A stretch of 64,000 bases of DNA, taken from contig NZ_JMIH01000024.1 in the NCBI RefSeq assembly GCF_000714815.1, forward strand, positions 496,001 through 560,000, given 5' to 3'. The stretch's first letter is position 1. Each line of letters starts with the position of its first letter. The translations under genes were made by a program, and so were the position numbers. The notes beneath the pieces are model-generated. The model worked only from the letters and a program-made list of their open reading frames with translations. It did not search any database and was not told the DNA's origin. The stretch comes from Anditalea andensis. Lineage in GTDB: Bacteria; Bacteroidota; Bacteroidia; Cytophagales; Cyclobacteriaceae. Shown one piece after another: positions 27,189 through 36,005 of this stretch.

Positions 27189-28018
27189 AGATTGTTTTTT
27201 TTTTTAACGGCTATCATCATATGCGGACTAAATGGTAAAAGATCTTGGTCGTTTTGAGTTATATGCAAAAGTTCTATTAAAGTGCTTTTCTTTTTGTCAT
27301 CCGACATACTGGCAAAGTAATCTTTATCCAGCCAGATCATTCCTTCCACTGCATACATATTTAGGTAGGTCAAACCCTGTTTTTCAAATTCATTTCTGAG
27401 TTCTTCAGGTTTATGGTAATACGCTTCTGCCAAAAGCCAGGGGTAATCATCCGGAGGATGGTGCATTCCTATGGTCAATTCTTTTTTACACATTTCAAAG
27501 AACGTTTCTTTGTGAATAAGCCCATTTAAAAGACCTGCCAGAGTCGAAGCAGTATAATTTATAGCAAAGCCCAAAATGATACCCTCTTTTTTTAAAACCC
27601 GTTTTGCTTCTTTGACGGCCAACTCTCTGTCCTTTTTTTTCTGAAGATGGTAAAGCGGGCCGTGCAAAATGATGAGGTCTGCAAAATCATTTGGGAAATC
27701 CAGATTTTGAGATGTTCCACTGTGAACCGAAAATCTGTTTTTTAATTTTTCGGCTCTGTTTTGGGCGATTTTAAGGTGTTTGGGAAGGGGCTCTATTAAA
27801 TGAACCTGATGGCCTTTATTTGCTAGCCATTCTGAATATTTTCCCGTCCCTCCGCCAATATCCAATATAGTGGAAGATGGAAAGGGAATATATTTATCTA
27901 TCAGAAACTTTACCCTTTCAAATTCAAATATACCCATACCTTTATCTAGCCGGGTTTCTTCAGATGCTCTATTATAAAAGACTTCTATATTATTACTTAT
28001 TAACGGTTTCCTTTTCAT
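27155..28018 (-). CDS. Class I SAM-dependent methyltransferase
   Basis: 287 residues. After an N-terminal helix (NNIEVFYNRASEETRLDKG) the SAM-binding loop reads TILDIGGGTGKYSEWLANKGHQVHLIEPLPKHLKIA, with motif I at about 50-58. Motif IV is ADLIILHGPLYHL, and post-motif EAKRVLKKEGIILGFAINY resembles small-molecule methyltransferases of the UbiE/biotin-synthesis type. The acceptor is unknown. It overlaps the small 70-residue gene downstream, so the two are probably co-translated. Confidence 0.85.
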   Translation of the reverse strand: MKRKPLISNNIEVFYNRASEETRLDKGMGIFEFERVKFLIDKYIPFPSSTILDIGGGTGKYSEWLANKGHQVHLIEPLPKHLKIAQNRAEKLKNRFSVHSGTSQNLDFPNDFADLIILHGPLYHLQKKKDRELAVKEAKRVLKKEGIILGFAINYTASTLAGLLNGLIHKETFFEMCKKELTIGMHHPPDDYPWLLAEAYYHKPEELRNEFEKQGLTYLNMYAVEGMIWLDKDYFASMSDDKKKSTLIELLHITQNDQDLLPFSPHMMIAVKKKNNLWKIKTGTSKH

Positions 28019-28482
28019 CTGTTTATATTTTTTTTAAAAAAGGCCATAACTTTTCCCGTAACGAAGGAAACGGGTTGGAATCTCGCTTGGGCCGCCACTG
28101 ATAGTTACTGCACTTCTCAGGATGATAGCATTCCATAACTTAGAGCTATGCGACCTGTTCGATTTTATTTATAATCAATGTAGATCATTACTTATTGACC
28201 TGCCAGACGCATAGCAAAGTGATGGCGCAATCGATACGAAATCAACTTTATTTGTTTATAATCTTTTGAATAAATGGTATATGTTTATCTGTGCACAAAA
28301 AACAGGAAGATTTCCAGGTGCTAATGCCTCGTTTTGTCGAGCATGTCTTTTAAAAAAGACTCAGATGATATGTTGGAATCAGTATAACAGGGTACAAAGA
28401 TAGAAATTATCGATGGATTCTTAAAAGTTTTCACCGTCTTAATCTTCGGACATCAAATACTTATATCCAGTGCTGACATTTT
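28019..28482. other. Intergenic stretch, nothing firm
   Basis: About 465 bases. One 8-bp inverted pair (GCTATGCG near 28145 and CGCATAGC near 28209) encloses about 55 bases, but it is too short to interpret. No gene is supported. Confidence 0.35.
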
Positions 28483-29007
28483 TTAATCGTTTATTTGTAA
28501 TCCAAAATCAAATCTTTTATCCACCATCCTTTTTAAAATTCCCAATTGTCCGCAGTGCCACATGGTGTGCTTGATGTTCCAGTCCAATGCATCAAATTTA
28601 TTTTTGGCAATAGGATGTGGGACGTCTGTTTTTTCAAGTTCATGTAGCAGCTCGACGTCTTGTAAGGACCGGATGGTTTCCAATGATTTATTTTGAACAA
28701 AATATAATTGAGCTATCAAATCAGTAGGAGTGGTTTTACCTATTGTATTAAGCGGGCTGGCCTTGGTAAATAATCTATTATATTCTTGCAGCGGTATCTT
28801 CTGGATTACATCCATTTGATGACCTTTAATGACCATTATGGAGTGAAAATAGAAACTCATGATCAGGTGCCCTGTCTGCCAGGTGACATTGGTACGTATT
28901 TGACCTGGGATTACATCCCATTTTTCTGCAGGAATGGATTGGATAAGCTTATTCGTCCATTCGTAAGCATTTTCGGTTTGGTTGGCCAATAGATCCACAG
29001 TATTCAT
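28483..29007 (-). CDS. DinB-family four-helix-bundle protein
   Basis: 174 residues, the usual DinB/YfiT-like length. The metal-ligand histidines are visible: TWQTGHLIMSFYFHS (about residue 47) and the C-terminal NIKHTMWHCGQLGILKR, where two histidines occur in the H-x-x-x-H arrangement. DinB proteins bind a divalent metal; some act as thiol transferases, and most have no known function. It is a single gene in a gene-poor setting. The next gene on the same strand lies about 370 bases upstream. Confidence 0.85.
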   Translation of the reverse strand: MNTVDLLANQTENAYEWTNKLIQSIPAEKWDVIPGQIRTNVTWQTGHLIMSFYFHSIMVIKGHQMDVIQKIPLQEYNRLFTKASPLNTIGKTTPTDLIAQLYFVQNKSLETIRSLQDVELLHELEKTDVPHPIAKNKFDALDWNIKHTMWHCGQLGILKRMVDKRFDFGLQIND

Positions 29008-29377
29008 AGCGTCAAATATTTACTTGTTTATCAACATAAGTATCATGTTGTGTTGTATAACGGGTGAAATCAGCGCAGCTAATTTAATAAGCTTGCTGCC
29101 AATGGTTTTTGGTAGCCCATAGAAACACTGACCTCGGTCTGACGCCATTACATGCTGCCGCCTATGCTTGGAGATATTTAGTGAATTTAAAACAATTTTA
29201 TTATATGATAAAAAATGCACCTGATAAGGTCGATAATATTTATGGAAAAGTGCTGTGTTTACCCCCAGACCCAAATTGTGATTGTCGAATTATGGAATCT
29301 CCTGTCTGTAACAATCATCGGTTTGAACCCTATAAAATGATCATTCCGGAGACCGCTTGTGCTTTTAAGCCAGTCAG
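29008..29377. other. Intergenic stretch, one doubtful ORF
   Basis: About 370 bases. The plus ORF at 29109-29381 is compositionally odd and matches nothing I know. A minus ORF here is also unconvincing. Confidence 0.3.
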
Positions 29378-29695
29378 TTAGCTTTCGTCCTTTTCTAATT
29401 TTCTCAATATTTTAGAGTCAATGTAAAATGTGCCAAATGGAATCAGACACGCCACCAGGACTTTCCATGTTGTTTCTCTGAATTTCCACTGTCGCTCAAT
29501 GCTTACATGCAAAGCGTTGAACACAAAAAACAGGAACAATGCGCCGTGAACAGGCCCAAGGGATCTGGATATGGCAGGATTATCAAAATGGTATTTTAGA
29601 GGTACTGCTATGAAAACCAACCCAAGTAATGATATACCCTCTAGGATTGCAAAAAGCCTTAGACGTCCGATTGTAGTGATAAAATACTTTTTCAT
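29378..29695 (-). CDS. DUF3817 integral membrane protein
   Basis: 105 residues with three hydrophobic helices (about 10-30, 45-65, 78-96). It starts with the typical LRLFAILEGISLLGLVFIAVPLKYHF and has the SLGPVHGALFLFFVFNALH signature of DUF3817 (YdzA-like) proteins. Function unknown. It starts 2 bases after the end of the preceding membrane protein gene (29698), so it is the last gene of the TetR-controlled unit. Confidence 0.88.
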   Translation of the reverse strand: MKKYFITTIGRLRLFAILEGISLLGLVFIAVPLKYHFDNPAISRSLGPVHGALFLFFVFNALHVSIERQWKFRETTWKVLVACLIPFGTFYIDSKILRKLEKDES

Positions 29696-29697
29696 AA

Positions 29698-30162
29698 TTA
29701 AAATGTTCTGAAAAGAGGTCTGTTAGATAATGGTGAAAATGACCATGGAATGGCAATAAAAATGATGATCAGGGCTATAGAGAACCACATCAGTATGGTC
29801 CTGAATTTTTCTTTGTCAGCTGGTTTGCGTTTGGCCAGTGCAGAACCGATAGTCAATATAATAATAGCGGTCAGCATCAATAGAATATGGATTAAACCGT
29901 AAAATGTTACATCCATATTTTGCAAAGCGGATGTGGTGTCTCTCCAGAAATATTTTACCACCGGACTTTGCGTATAGATTATTATTCCCACCATCAATTG
30001 AATGTGGGCTACAGTGGCCGTCCAATGTCTGATGGCATTGTCTGTTTTGGAAAAGGTTTTGTTTTTGGTATAACCCATAATGGCTCTGTAGATCGAATAC
30101 ACCAGAAATACCAATACAAGCCAACGAACCCAAGAATGAAAAAACAGCAAAGTAGAATACAT
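29698..30162 (-). CDS. Four-helix integral membrane protein, cytochrome-b-like
   Basis: 154 residues, beginning MYSTLLFFHSWVRWLVLVFLVYSIYRA. There are four membrane segments, with histidines in FFHSWVRW, IRHWTATVAHIQLMVG and GLIHILLMLT, placed as in small haem-binding membrane proteins. Haem binding is an inference from these positions. Upstream, on the same strand after 74 bases, is a TetR gene; a 14-bp palindrome overlaps the promoter between them. DUF3817 follows after 2 bases. Confidence 0.75.
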   Translation of the reverse strand: MYSTLLFFHSWVRWLVLVFLVYSIYRAIMGYTKNKTFSKTDNAIRHWTATVAHIQLMVGIIIYTQSPVVKYFWRDTTSALQNMDVTFYGLIHILLMLTAIIILTIGSALAKRKPADKEKFRTILMWFSIALIIIFIAIPWSFSPLSNRPLFRTF

Positions 30163-30189
30163 ATTGTCTTCATATTTTTATAGAGGATA

Positions 30190-30220
30190 CAAATGTATAT
30201 AAAAACATACTAATTAGTAT
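30190..30220 (-). promoter_or_regulatory. Palindromic operator and -7 element before the membrane-protein pair
   Basis: The perfect palindrome ATACTAATTAGTAT (30207-30220) lies 9 bases upstream of TACATTTG (30197-30190 on the minus strand), an exact TAnnTTTG -7 element. A site in the promoter spacer is the usual position for TetR repression. The adjacent TetR gene is the obvious candidate. Confidence 0.6.
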
Positions 30221-30236
30221 TTTTTTGGATAAAAAA

Positions 30237-30827
30237 TTATTTAAGTGTCTCTAGATAGTTTTTAAGTTGTTTAAGATAAGAAAGATATACCTTTTTGCTA
30301 TTCTCTAATTTACCAAAATTCCGTATGCCCCAATAGCCTGACATTACAAATAATGTTACCTGTTTTGCGTCTATGTCTTTGCGTATAAATCCATTTTTCT
30401 TTCCGTTCTCAATAGTGGTGGTCATTTCCTTAGCCCATTGGTGCGTCAGTTCTTTCAAAACTTTATTAAAGTCAGCGTTCCATGGTGTCATTTCCTGCGT
30501 AAAATTTGAAGCAGGACAACCATATTCCACTTTTAAAAACTCATTTTTCATCAATAGTTCATACATTGAATTGTAAATGCTGGTCAATGGATTTTGGCCT
30601 TTTTGTAACGGCCGTATAAAGCTATCCGAAAGTGTCGGTTTCAGGATTTCGTTGATGATGGCAACACCCATTTCGTCTTTGGTCTTGAAATGATAGTAAA
30701 AAGCACCTTTGGTAACCTGGGTAGTCGCGATAATGTCATCAATACTGGTTGTCTGATAACCTTTGGTGTAAATCAGTTCAAATGCTTTTTGTAGGATTGA
30801 CAGGCGTGTTGCTGCTGCTTTCTTCAT
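30237..30827 (-). CDS. TetR/AcrR-family transcriptional regulator
   Basis: 196 residues. The N-terminal HTH reads TRLSILQKAFELIYTKGYQTTSIDDIIATTQVTKGAFYYHFKTKDEMGVAII, a classical TetR DNA-binding domain with the Y-Y-H-F-K-[TS]-K-[ED] end. The C-terminal ligand domain includes KVEYGCPASNFTQEMTP, seen in TetR proteins of the YxaF/LmrA/QacR-like group. It lies upstream of two membrane-protein genes on the same strand and probably represses them through the palindrome at 30207-30220. Confidence 0.92.
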   Translation of the reverse strand: MKKAAATRLSILQKAFELIYTKGYQTTSIDDIIATTQVTKGAFYYHFKTKDEMGVAIINEILKPTLSDSFIRPLQKGQNPLTSIYNSMYELLMKNEFLKVEYGCPASNFTQEMTPWNADFNKVLKELTHQWAKEMTTTIENGKKNGFIRKDIDAKQVTLFVMSGYWGIRNFGKLENSKKVYLSYLKQLKNYLETLK

Positions 30828-31262
30828 AAAAAATACCTATTTGTATGACTCCAAAGAAAGGTATACTTTGTCAGCTTTACAAATTATTATTAGGGTGACC
30901 ATATCAAATATCAAATTATGGAGAACTGCAAACACCCCGAAAAGCTCCTTGATATCATATGTACGATTCCTCACATCTACCATATATCTCCGGGTCAGAA
31001 AAACTAAGCACCTCTTGAGATCCACGCTATAAATTTCCCAGCCCTTCAGAAAAAGAACTTTTTGGTAATGGAACGTTAATTTTTAGTAGTGAAAATTCAG
31101 GATACAGTAAATTCACTTGCTATTTGAAATAACAATGCTCATCTATCTTAGTTTTGATATTTGGTGTGCCCATTTTTTTTAACCAAACGCTTTTTTTCAA
31201 ATGCGTTAAGTACAGGAATGTAATTTCGGCTATTTATATTCCTGCACCAATTATACTCCCAA
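30828..31262. other. Intergenic stretch, nothing recognised
   Basis: About 435 bases between the TetR gene and the end of the PUL. It should hold the TetR promoter. No gene, repeat or clear terminator was found. Confidence 0.4.
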
Positions 31263-33104
31263 TCATTTATATTCTTGCTCCTTTTTGTCATAGTAATTTT
31301 TTAGCACATAGAAGGCCTTTTTCTTTTGTCCGGTTTCTGAAAGCAGGCCTTTACGGTTCCAAAAATCCTGAAATACCGGATGCTGGCGCCGGGGAGAGCG
31401 GAAATCTGCCAGGATCCACGGGGTCATACCTCTAAGGGCCTCTATTTTCTCCAGCATTTTCAGTTGATGTATATAAACTTCTTCCTGAAATTCTTCGGAG
31501 AACCTTGTTTCTGCATCAGCATGGAAACCGGCTACTGCTCCGCCTCCAAATTCGGTAATGACGACAGGTTTGTTTAGTTTAATTTTAAAATTGTATTGAT
31601 GGAGATTTTGGGGCATTTCCCAGTACCATCCGCCGTATTGGTTAAAACTTGCCAAGTCAAGTTTATCTCCTAATGGATCATTGACAATTATGTCGGTTCC
31701 CTCACGGTGCACCTCCAGCGCAGCCGCTACCAGTCTGGTATCATCCAGTGACCGGGCATGGGCAGCCATTTCTCCCATAAATTTATGCCTGGGCTCACTC
31801 AGGGGCGTTTCATTGCCTATAGACCATACGATTACACTGGCCCTGTTTTTATCCCTGTCCACCATATCGGTAAGCTGCTGTCTGGCATTGTGGAAAGTAG
31901 CCGGATTTTCCCATGCAATGGTCCAGTAGACGGGCACTTCAGCCCAGAGCATAAGGCCTAATTCGTCTGCCAGTCTTACCATTTCTTCATTATGGGTATA
32001 GTGTGCCAGCCTTACATAATTGCAATTTAGCTCCTTGGCCCACTCCAGCATCATCCTCATATCACCCTGACCCCTAAACCTGCCTTTGATCAGGGGGTTT
32101 TCATCATGAATGGATATGCCTCTCAGAAAAACTGATTTGTTATTAAGCATAATGTCAGTACCCTTTATTTCTATAGTCCTGAAACCTATTTTATCTTTCA
32201 CTTTATCTGAAGCGGTGCTGACATTTACATCGTAAAGTTTGGGATTATCTGGTGACCAGTGGCTGATCTTCTTAGCTTGAATTGAGAAAATTGCCTTTCC
32301 TGAAGCATCTGTAGAAACAGTGGTATTGATTTTTAGCTCCGGTATGGCTATAGTAACAGGTTGGTTAGACCTATCCCCGTCCAGTTGTACAAATCCTGTA
32401 ATCAGATTTAAATTCCCTTTTTCTAACTGTACCTTATAGTCTGCAATATGGCTTTCAGGCAACTCCACTATATATACATCACGGGTGATGCCACCATAAT
32501 TCCACCAATCAGTATTGACTGTGGGTACTTCTTCTGCTTTCCGCTTATTGTCCGCTTTTACTACGACGAAGTTTTCTCCATCTTTCAATTTATCGGTCAC
32601 ATCAAATTGGAAAGGGGTGAATCCTCCCTTGTGCATACCCGCTTTTTTGCCGTTTACATATACATGCGCTTCATAATTAACGGCACCGAAATAGAGATAA
32701 TATTTCTTACCGGTTTCCGGAGTATACCTGAATACTTTCCTATACCAAATGGTACCTTCATAAAGATCAAGTTTTTCATCTTGGGAATTCCAGTCACCGG
32801 GGACATTGAGTTGAGGGGATAAATCAAAATTATATTCAATCAATTCACTTTTATCGCTTTGATTTTTATTATCATAAAAGCCCCCTGTTCTATTTTTGGA
32901 TTGGTCAAAAGGCTCATATCTGTAATCATAAAAACCCATTTCATAAGGATCGATGATGTAATTCCACCGGCCGTTTAGGCTTAGCAATTTTCTGCCTTTG
33001 ACATTTTGTATCAGGTTTTTATTTTCTTCGATCTCTTGGGCAACGGCTACAAAACCGGTTATAAACATTACTAACACTAATAAATAATAGGGATACTTTT
33101 TCAT
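31263..33104 (-). CDS. Glycoside hydrolase family 2, beta-glucuronidase-like
   Basis: About 613 residues from the ATG at 33104 (MKKYPYYLL), which opens a signal peptide ending near VAVAQ. Domain order is GH2: sugar-binding jelly roll (about 35-220; GTIWYRKVFRY, VNYEAHVYVNGKKAG, NTDWWNYGGITRDVYIVEL), immunoglobulin-like domain (about 220-310) and TIM barrel. The acid/base Glu is in VWSIGNETPL and the nucleophile Glu in VVITEFGGG. Closest in type to beta-glucuronidases, but GH2 includes galactosidases and xylosidases, so specificity is open. Last gene of the PUL, 28 bases after the agarase-like GH. Confidence 0.9.
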   Translation of the reverse strand: MKKYPYYLLVLVMFITGFVAVAQEIEENKNLIQNVKGRKLLSLNGRWNYIIDPYEMGFYDYRYEPFDQSKNRTGGFYDNKNQSDKSELIEYNFDLSPQLNVPGDWNSQDEKLDLYEGTIWYRKVFRYTPETGKKYYLYFGAVNYEAHVYVNGKKAGMHKGGFTPFQFDVTDKLKDGENFVVVKADNKRKAEEVPTVNTDWWNYGGITRDVYIVELPESHIADYKVQLEKGNLNLITGFVQLDGDRSNQPVTIAIPELKINTTVSTDASGKAIFSIQAKKISHWSPDNPKLYDVNVSTASDKVKDKIGFRTIEIKGTDIMLNNKSVFLRGISIHDENPLIKGRFRGQGDMRMMLEWAKELNCNYVRLAHYTHNEEMVRLADELGLMLWAEVPVYWTIAWENPATFHNARQQLTDMVDRDKNRASVIVWSIGNETPLSEPRHKFMGEMAAHARSLDDTRLVAAALEVHREGTDIIVNDPLGDKLDLASFNQYGGWYWEMPQNLHQYNFKIKLNKPVVITEFGGGAVAGFHADAETRFSEEFQEEVYIHQLKMLEKIEALRGMTPWILADFRSPRRQHPVFQDFWNRKGLLSETGQKKKAFYVLKNYYDKKEQEYK

Positions 33105-33159
33105 AGAAAATTCAAATAGGTCAGTGCTCATAGGTAGCTTAATACAGAAATAGAGATGA

Positions 33160-34578
33160 TTAATTATTGTCCAGGTGTTCTATAAGGTTGTAGACATGTT
33201 CATTCAACTCCTTCATCTTATCCATTAAAGGCTGATATCTGTTAAACTGGCTATCTACTATTCCTTTGTTGGAATCACGGTTGGAGTAATCGGTTGTCAG
33301 GTCCAGAGGGTCATTATCCTGATAAGTAAACCAGTGCCAGCCTACATTCCCTCTGCTTTTAAGCAGTTCAATGACGAAATTCTGGTAGAATTTCCCCCTG
33401 TCTTCCTGGGTGGGCACATTCCAGCCGGCTCCTGTCCGGTTGGGCAATCCTGAATCTTCCCCTTTGGTGTACCATTCTGTGATGATAAAGGGTTTTCCGG
33501 ACCACTTTACCCAGTTTTCCATAATTTCCTGATCCGGTTCCCATTTTCTGTAATGGTTAATGGAAATGATATCAACATAATCACCGGCTACTTTGAAGAT
33601 GGCCGGATTCTGAAGCTCTTCCTTTTCCTGGTTGAACCTGCATCCAAGGTAGAGGTGGTTGGGCGCCCATTTTCTTACTGCCGCACTGACCTTCTTGATA
33701 TATGTTTCAAAATAGAAAGCTGAAAAAGCCAATCTATCTTCATCGTCAATGTTTTCCAAAGTACTTTCTGACCCCTTTCGTTCGTCCATCCATGTACGTG
33801 CGGCAATGTACCCTGGCTCATCTTTGGCCAGATATTTTAAATGCCTGTCAAGAGCATCATTTTTCCATGGGAGTTCATTGTCAGTATAGATCCCCAGCAT
33901 GTATTTGTCATCCGCATATTGGGCTATAGGTTGGATGGCATTTTCTATGTACCTATCAAACTCCGGATCAAAAACCATGGCTAGATCAAAGCGGAAGTTT
34001 TGCCAACCTGCCTGTTTATATGCTCCGCCGTATTTTTTGATATGATCTGATTTATAATTTCCCATGGGGCTAACGATCACCGTATATACCAGGGGATGAT
34101 CCAGTTGCCTGATCTGATCCACATCAGACCAAGCTCCCAGACCATTAAACCCATTATCTCTCAACATTTTTGATTCTGCTTTGGCCCACTGTTCGTTGTT
34201 ACCATATTTGGCTTTCATGGCAGCTTGCTGTTTTTCTGACTTTCCTGCTCGGAATACAGCTATTCCTTTATGGATAAAAGGATTGCCCTCAGGATCTATG
34301 ATCCACCACCTGCCTTCACGGCATTCGGTTCTGAAAAAACCTGTAGCTTTGGATTTATTGATTTCCCATCCACCAAATTGGCTGAGAGCAGGTTCTTTAT
34401 TTTTATCTACCAGGTCAGCATATGTACCTATGGTTTTAGCCTGATAGTCTGCCCAATGGGGGTCATCTGCGTTTTTGCGTGCTTTTACTGTCGTATATCC
34501 ATTGAGCTCCTGTGCCTCAGATGGACTGAAAGTTGCCAGGCAGCCAGCCATGGTAAAAAGAATAATGGCTTTTTTCAT
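33160..34578 (-). CDS. Clan GH-A glycoside hydrolase, agarase/GH50-like
   Basis: 472 residues with a signal peptide (about 1-22). Signatures: RECREGRWWIIDPEGNPFIHKGIAVFR near the start, YMLGIYTDNELPW (acid/base Glu about 233), PFIITEWYTKGEDSG (nucleophile Glu about 366), then NVGWHWFTYQDNDP. This order, with W-W-[IL]-[IV]-D-P-x-G-x-x-F and V-G-x-H-W-F-x-Y, is that of GH50-type agarases and related uncharacterised clan GH-A enzymes. Agar is an unlikely substrate beside GH10. I assign the clan confidently, the family only tentatively. It lies between GH10 and GH2 in the PUL. Confidence 0.78.
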   Translation of the reverse strand: MKKAIILFTMAGCLATFSPSEAQELNGYTTVKARKNADDPHWADYQAKTIGTYADLVDKNKEPALSQFGGWEINKSKATGFFRTECREGRWWIIDPEGNPFIHKGIAVFRAGKSEKQQAAMKAKYGNNEQWAKAESKMLRDNGFNGLGAWSDVDQIRQLDHPLVYTVIVSPMGNYKSDHIKKYGGAYKQAGWQNFRFDLAMVFDPEFDRYIENAIQPIAQYADDKYMLGIYTDNELPWKNDALDRHLKYLAKDEPGYIAARTWMDERKGSESTLENIDDEDRLAFSAFYFETYIKKVSAAVRKWAPNHLYLGCRFNQEKEELQNPAIFKVAGDYVDIISINHYRKWEPDQEIMENWVKWSGKPFIITEWYTKGEDSGLPNRTGAGWNVPTQEDRGKFYQNFVIELLKSRGNVGWHWFTYQDNDPLDLTTDYSNRDSNKGIVDSQFNRYQPLMDKMKELNEHVYNLIEHLDNN

Positions 34579-34710
34579 TTGTATTTTTTATTTTTTTTTA
34601 ACGTCGCCTTCCACCTATCACATGGGTAAAGCCAAATGTGGTGAAGGGGGCATGATTGTTTTTGCTTTTATTGACCCTGGTTCTCCCATATTAAATAGAT
34701 GATGAAGGGG

Positions 34711-34741
34711 AATAATCCTTAGTGGTAGGTTTAGGATTATT
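34711..34741 (-). terminator. Hairpin overlapping the GH10 stop codon
   Basis: AATAATCCT (34711-34719) pairs with AGGATTATT (34733-34741). The right arm contains the GH10 stop at 34737. No long T-run follows, so it may only attenuate transcription into the downstream GH genes. Confidence 0.35.
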
Positions 34742-35825
34742 TCAGACCATTGAGAAAACCCTCATAAGTAAGTTTTTTCTCGAATTTGTCATCAAATAGA
34801 AGAGGATATTCTTTAGGGTGCCACCAGTCTGTCAGCCACGTACTTCCGTCATGAAGGCCCCAGGTGGAGATGGCAAACTTTTGGCTTTGGGGTATGGCCT
34901 CGTATGCTTCCACTATTTCTTTATAGGCATTGGCATGCTTCTGCTGTTCGGTGGTAGAATAGACAAAATTATCCGACTGGCCTGTATTGATGCGGATGTC
35001 CAGCTCCGAGATGTGGATCAAAAGGCCGGTAAGGGCCATATCTGCCAAGCCGTTTTTGATGGTGTTCCTGTTTGTAGTCTCCATATAATGCATCTGATCA
35101 CCTATACCGTCCAAAGGATAGCCTTCTGATTTAAACCGGGTGGCCATAGATCTCATTGCCCCTCTCTTACCTCCCGCCAATACGACATTGTAGTCATTAT
35201 AGAAAAGTTTTGCCTCAGGGTCCGCTTCTCTGGCATACCGGTAACATCTTCCATAAAATGCTACCGGATCCTTAAAGGTTTTAAATACGGGACAGTCCGT
35301 GGACCTTAGACCGCCATTATCCAGAAAAATTTCATTGGCCACATCCCAGCTGATAATTTTACCTTTGTACCGTCCCACTACTGTTTCGATATACGTTTTG
35401 ACATGGCCTTCAAAGGACGCCGAATCATAATTGGCATTTTTAAACCAATTAGGAAAAGATTTATACCATACCAGGGTATGTCCATGAACCTCCATATCGT
35501 TGTCTTCGGCAAATTTTACGAGGGCATCTGCGTTAGTCCAGTTGTAATTATTGACCCCATTCCATATATGGGCCATCTTCATTTCATATTCTGCCGTAAT
35601 CTGGCTGTAATGTGTTTTTAAAGTATTGGCATATGAGGCGCTGTTCAGTTCATTCCGCGTTACAGCGGCACCCACGTTAAATGCGGCCTTATGGCGGATG
35701 ACCTGATCCACGGCTGTTTCTTCTTCGGGCTCTACCAGTAGAGGGTTATTCTCCTGTGTTTCTACACAGGATAAAGAGAAAGCCAGCAAAAAGATGAATA
35801 CTGTTTGTTTAAGATACATTTCCAT
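34737..35825 (-). CDS. GH10 endo-1,4-beta-xylanase, lipoprotein
   Basis: 362 residues. The signal peptide ends in LSLSC (Cys about 20), a lipobox, so it is probably surface- or membrane-anchored. GH10 motifs are complete: HGHTLVWYKSFPNWF, acid/base Glu in ISWDVANEIF (about 164), KLFYNDYNVV, GIGDQMHYME, nucleophile Glu in IHISELDIRI (about 272), ISTWGLHDGSTWL. It cuts internal beta-1,4 bonds of xylan or related glycans. A start two codons later (35819) is equally possible. It lies between SusD and the agarase-like GH and defines xylan as the most likely target of the PUL. Confidence 0.95.
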   Translation of the reverse strand: MEMYLKQTVFIFLLAFSLSCVETQENNPLLVEPEEETAVDQVIRHKAAFNVGAAVTRNELNSASYANTLKTHYSQITAEYEMKMAHIWNGVNNYNWTNADALVKFAEDNDMEVHGHTLVWYKSFPNWFKNANYDSASFEGHVKTYIETVVGRYKGKIISWDVANEIFLDNGGLRSTDCPVFKTFKDPVAFYGRCYRYAREADPEAKLFYNDYNVVLAGGKRGAMRSMATRFKSEGYPLDGIGDQMHYMETTNRNTIKNGLADMALTGLLIHISELDIRINTGQSDNFVYSTTEQQKHANAYKEIVEAYEAIPQSQKFAISTWGLHDGSTWLTDWWHPKEYPLLFDDKFEKKLTYEGFLNGLK

Positions 35826-36005
35826 TATTTTTGGATGGGTTTAATTGTTATTTATTTATGCCTTAAAAAATGAGCAGTATGACCGGCTCACATTATCTTA
35901 TACTTTAAATGATATCTGATCCCAAAGCATATAGATCAAACAAAAACATATAAGAAGTTTATAAAGGCCCTATTATAAGATTCAATAGCATAATAGGTAT
36001 TTAGA

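Noticed and set aside
26868-27257. Plus-strand ORF of 129 residues
   Set aside because: It runs antisense through the 70-residue gene and the end of the methyltransferase, which both fit known protein forms.
29109-29381. Plus-strand ORF of 90 residues with several Cys
   Set aside because: No recognisable domain; its end overlaps the DUF3817 gene on the other strand.
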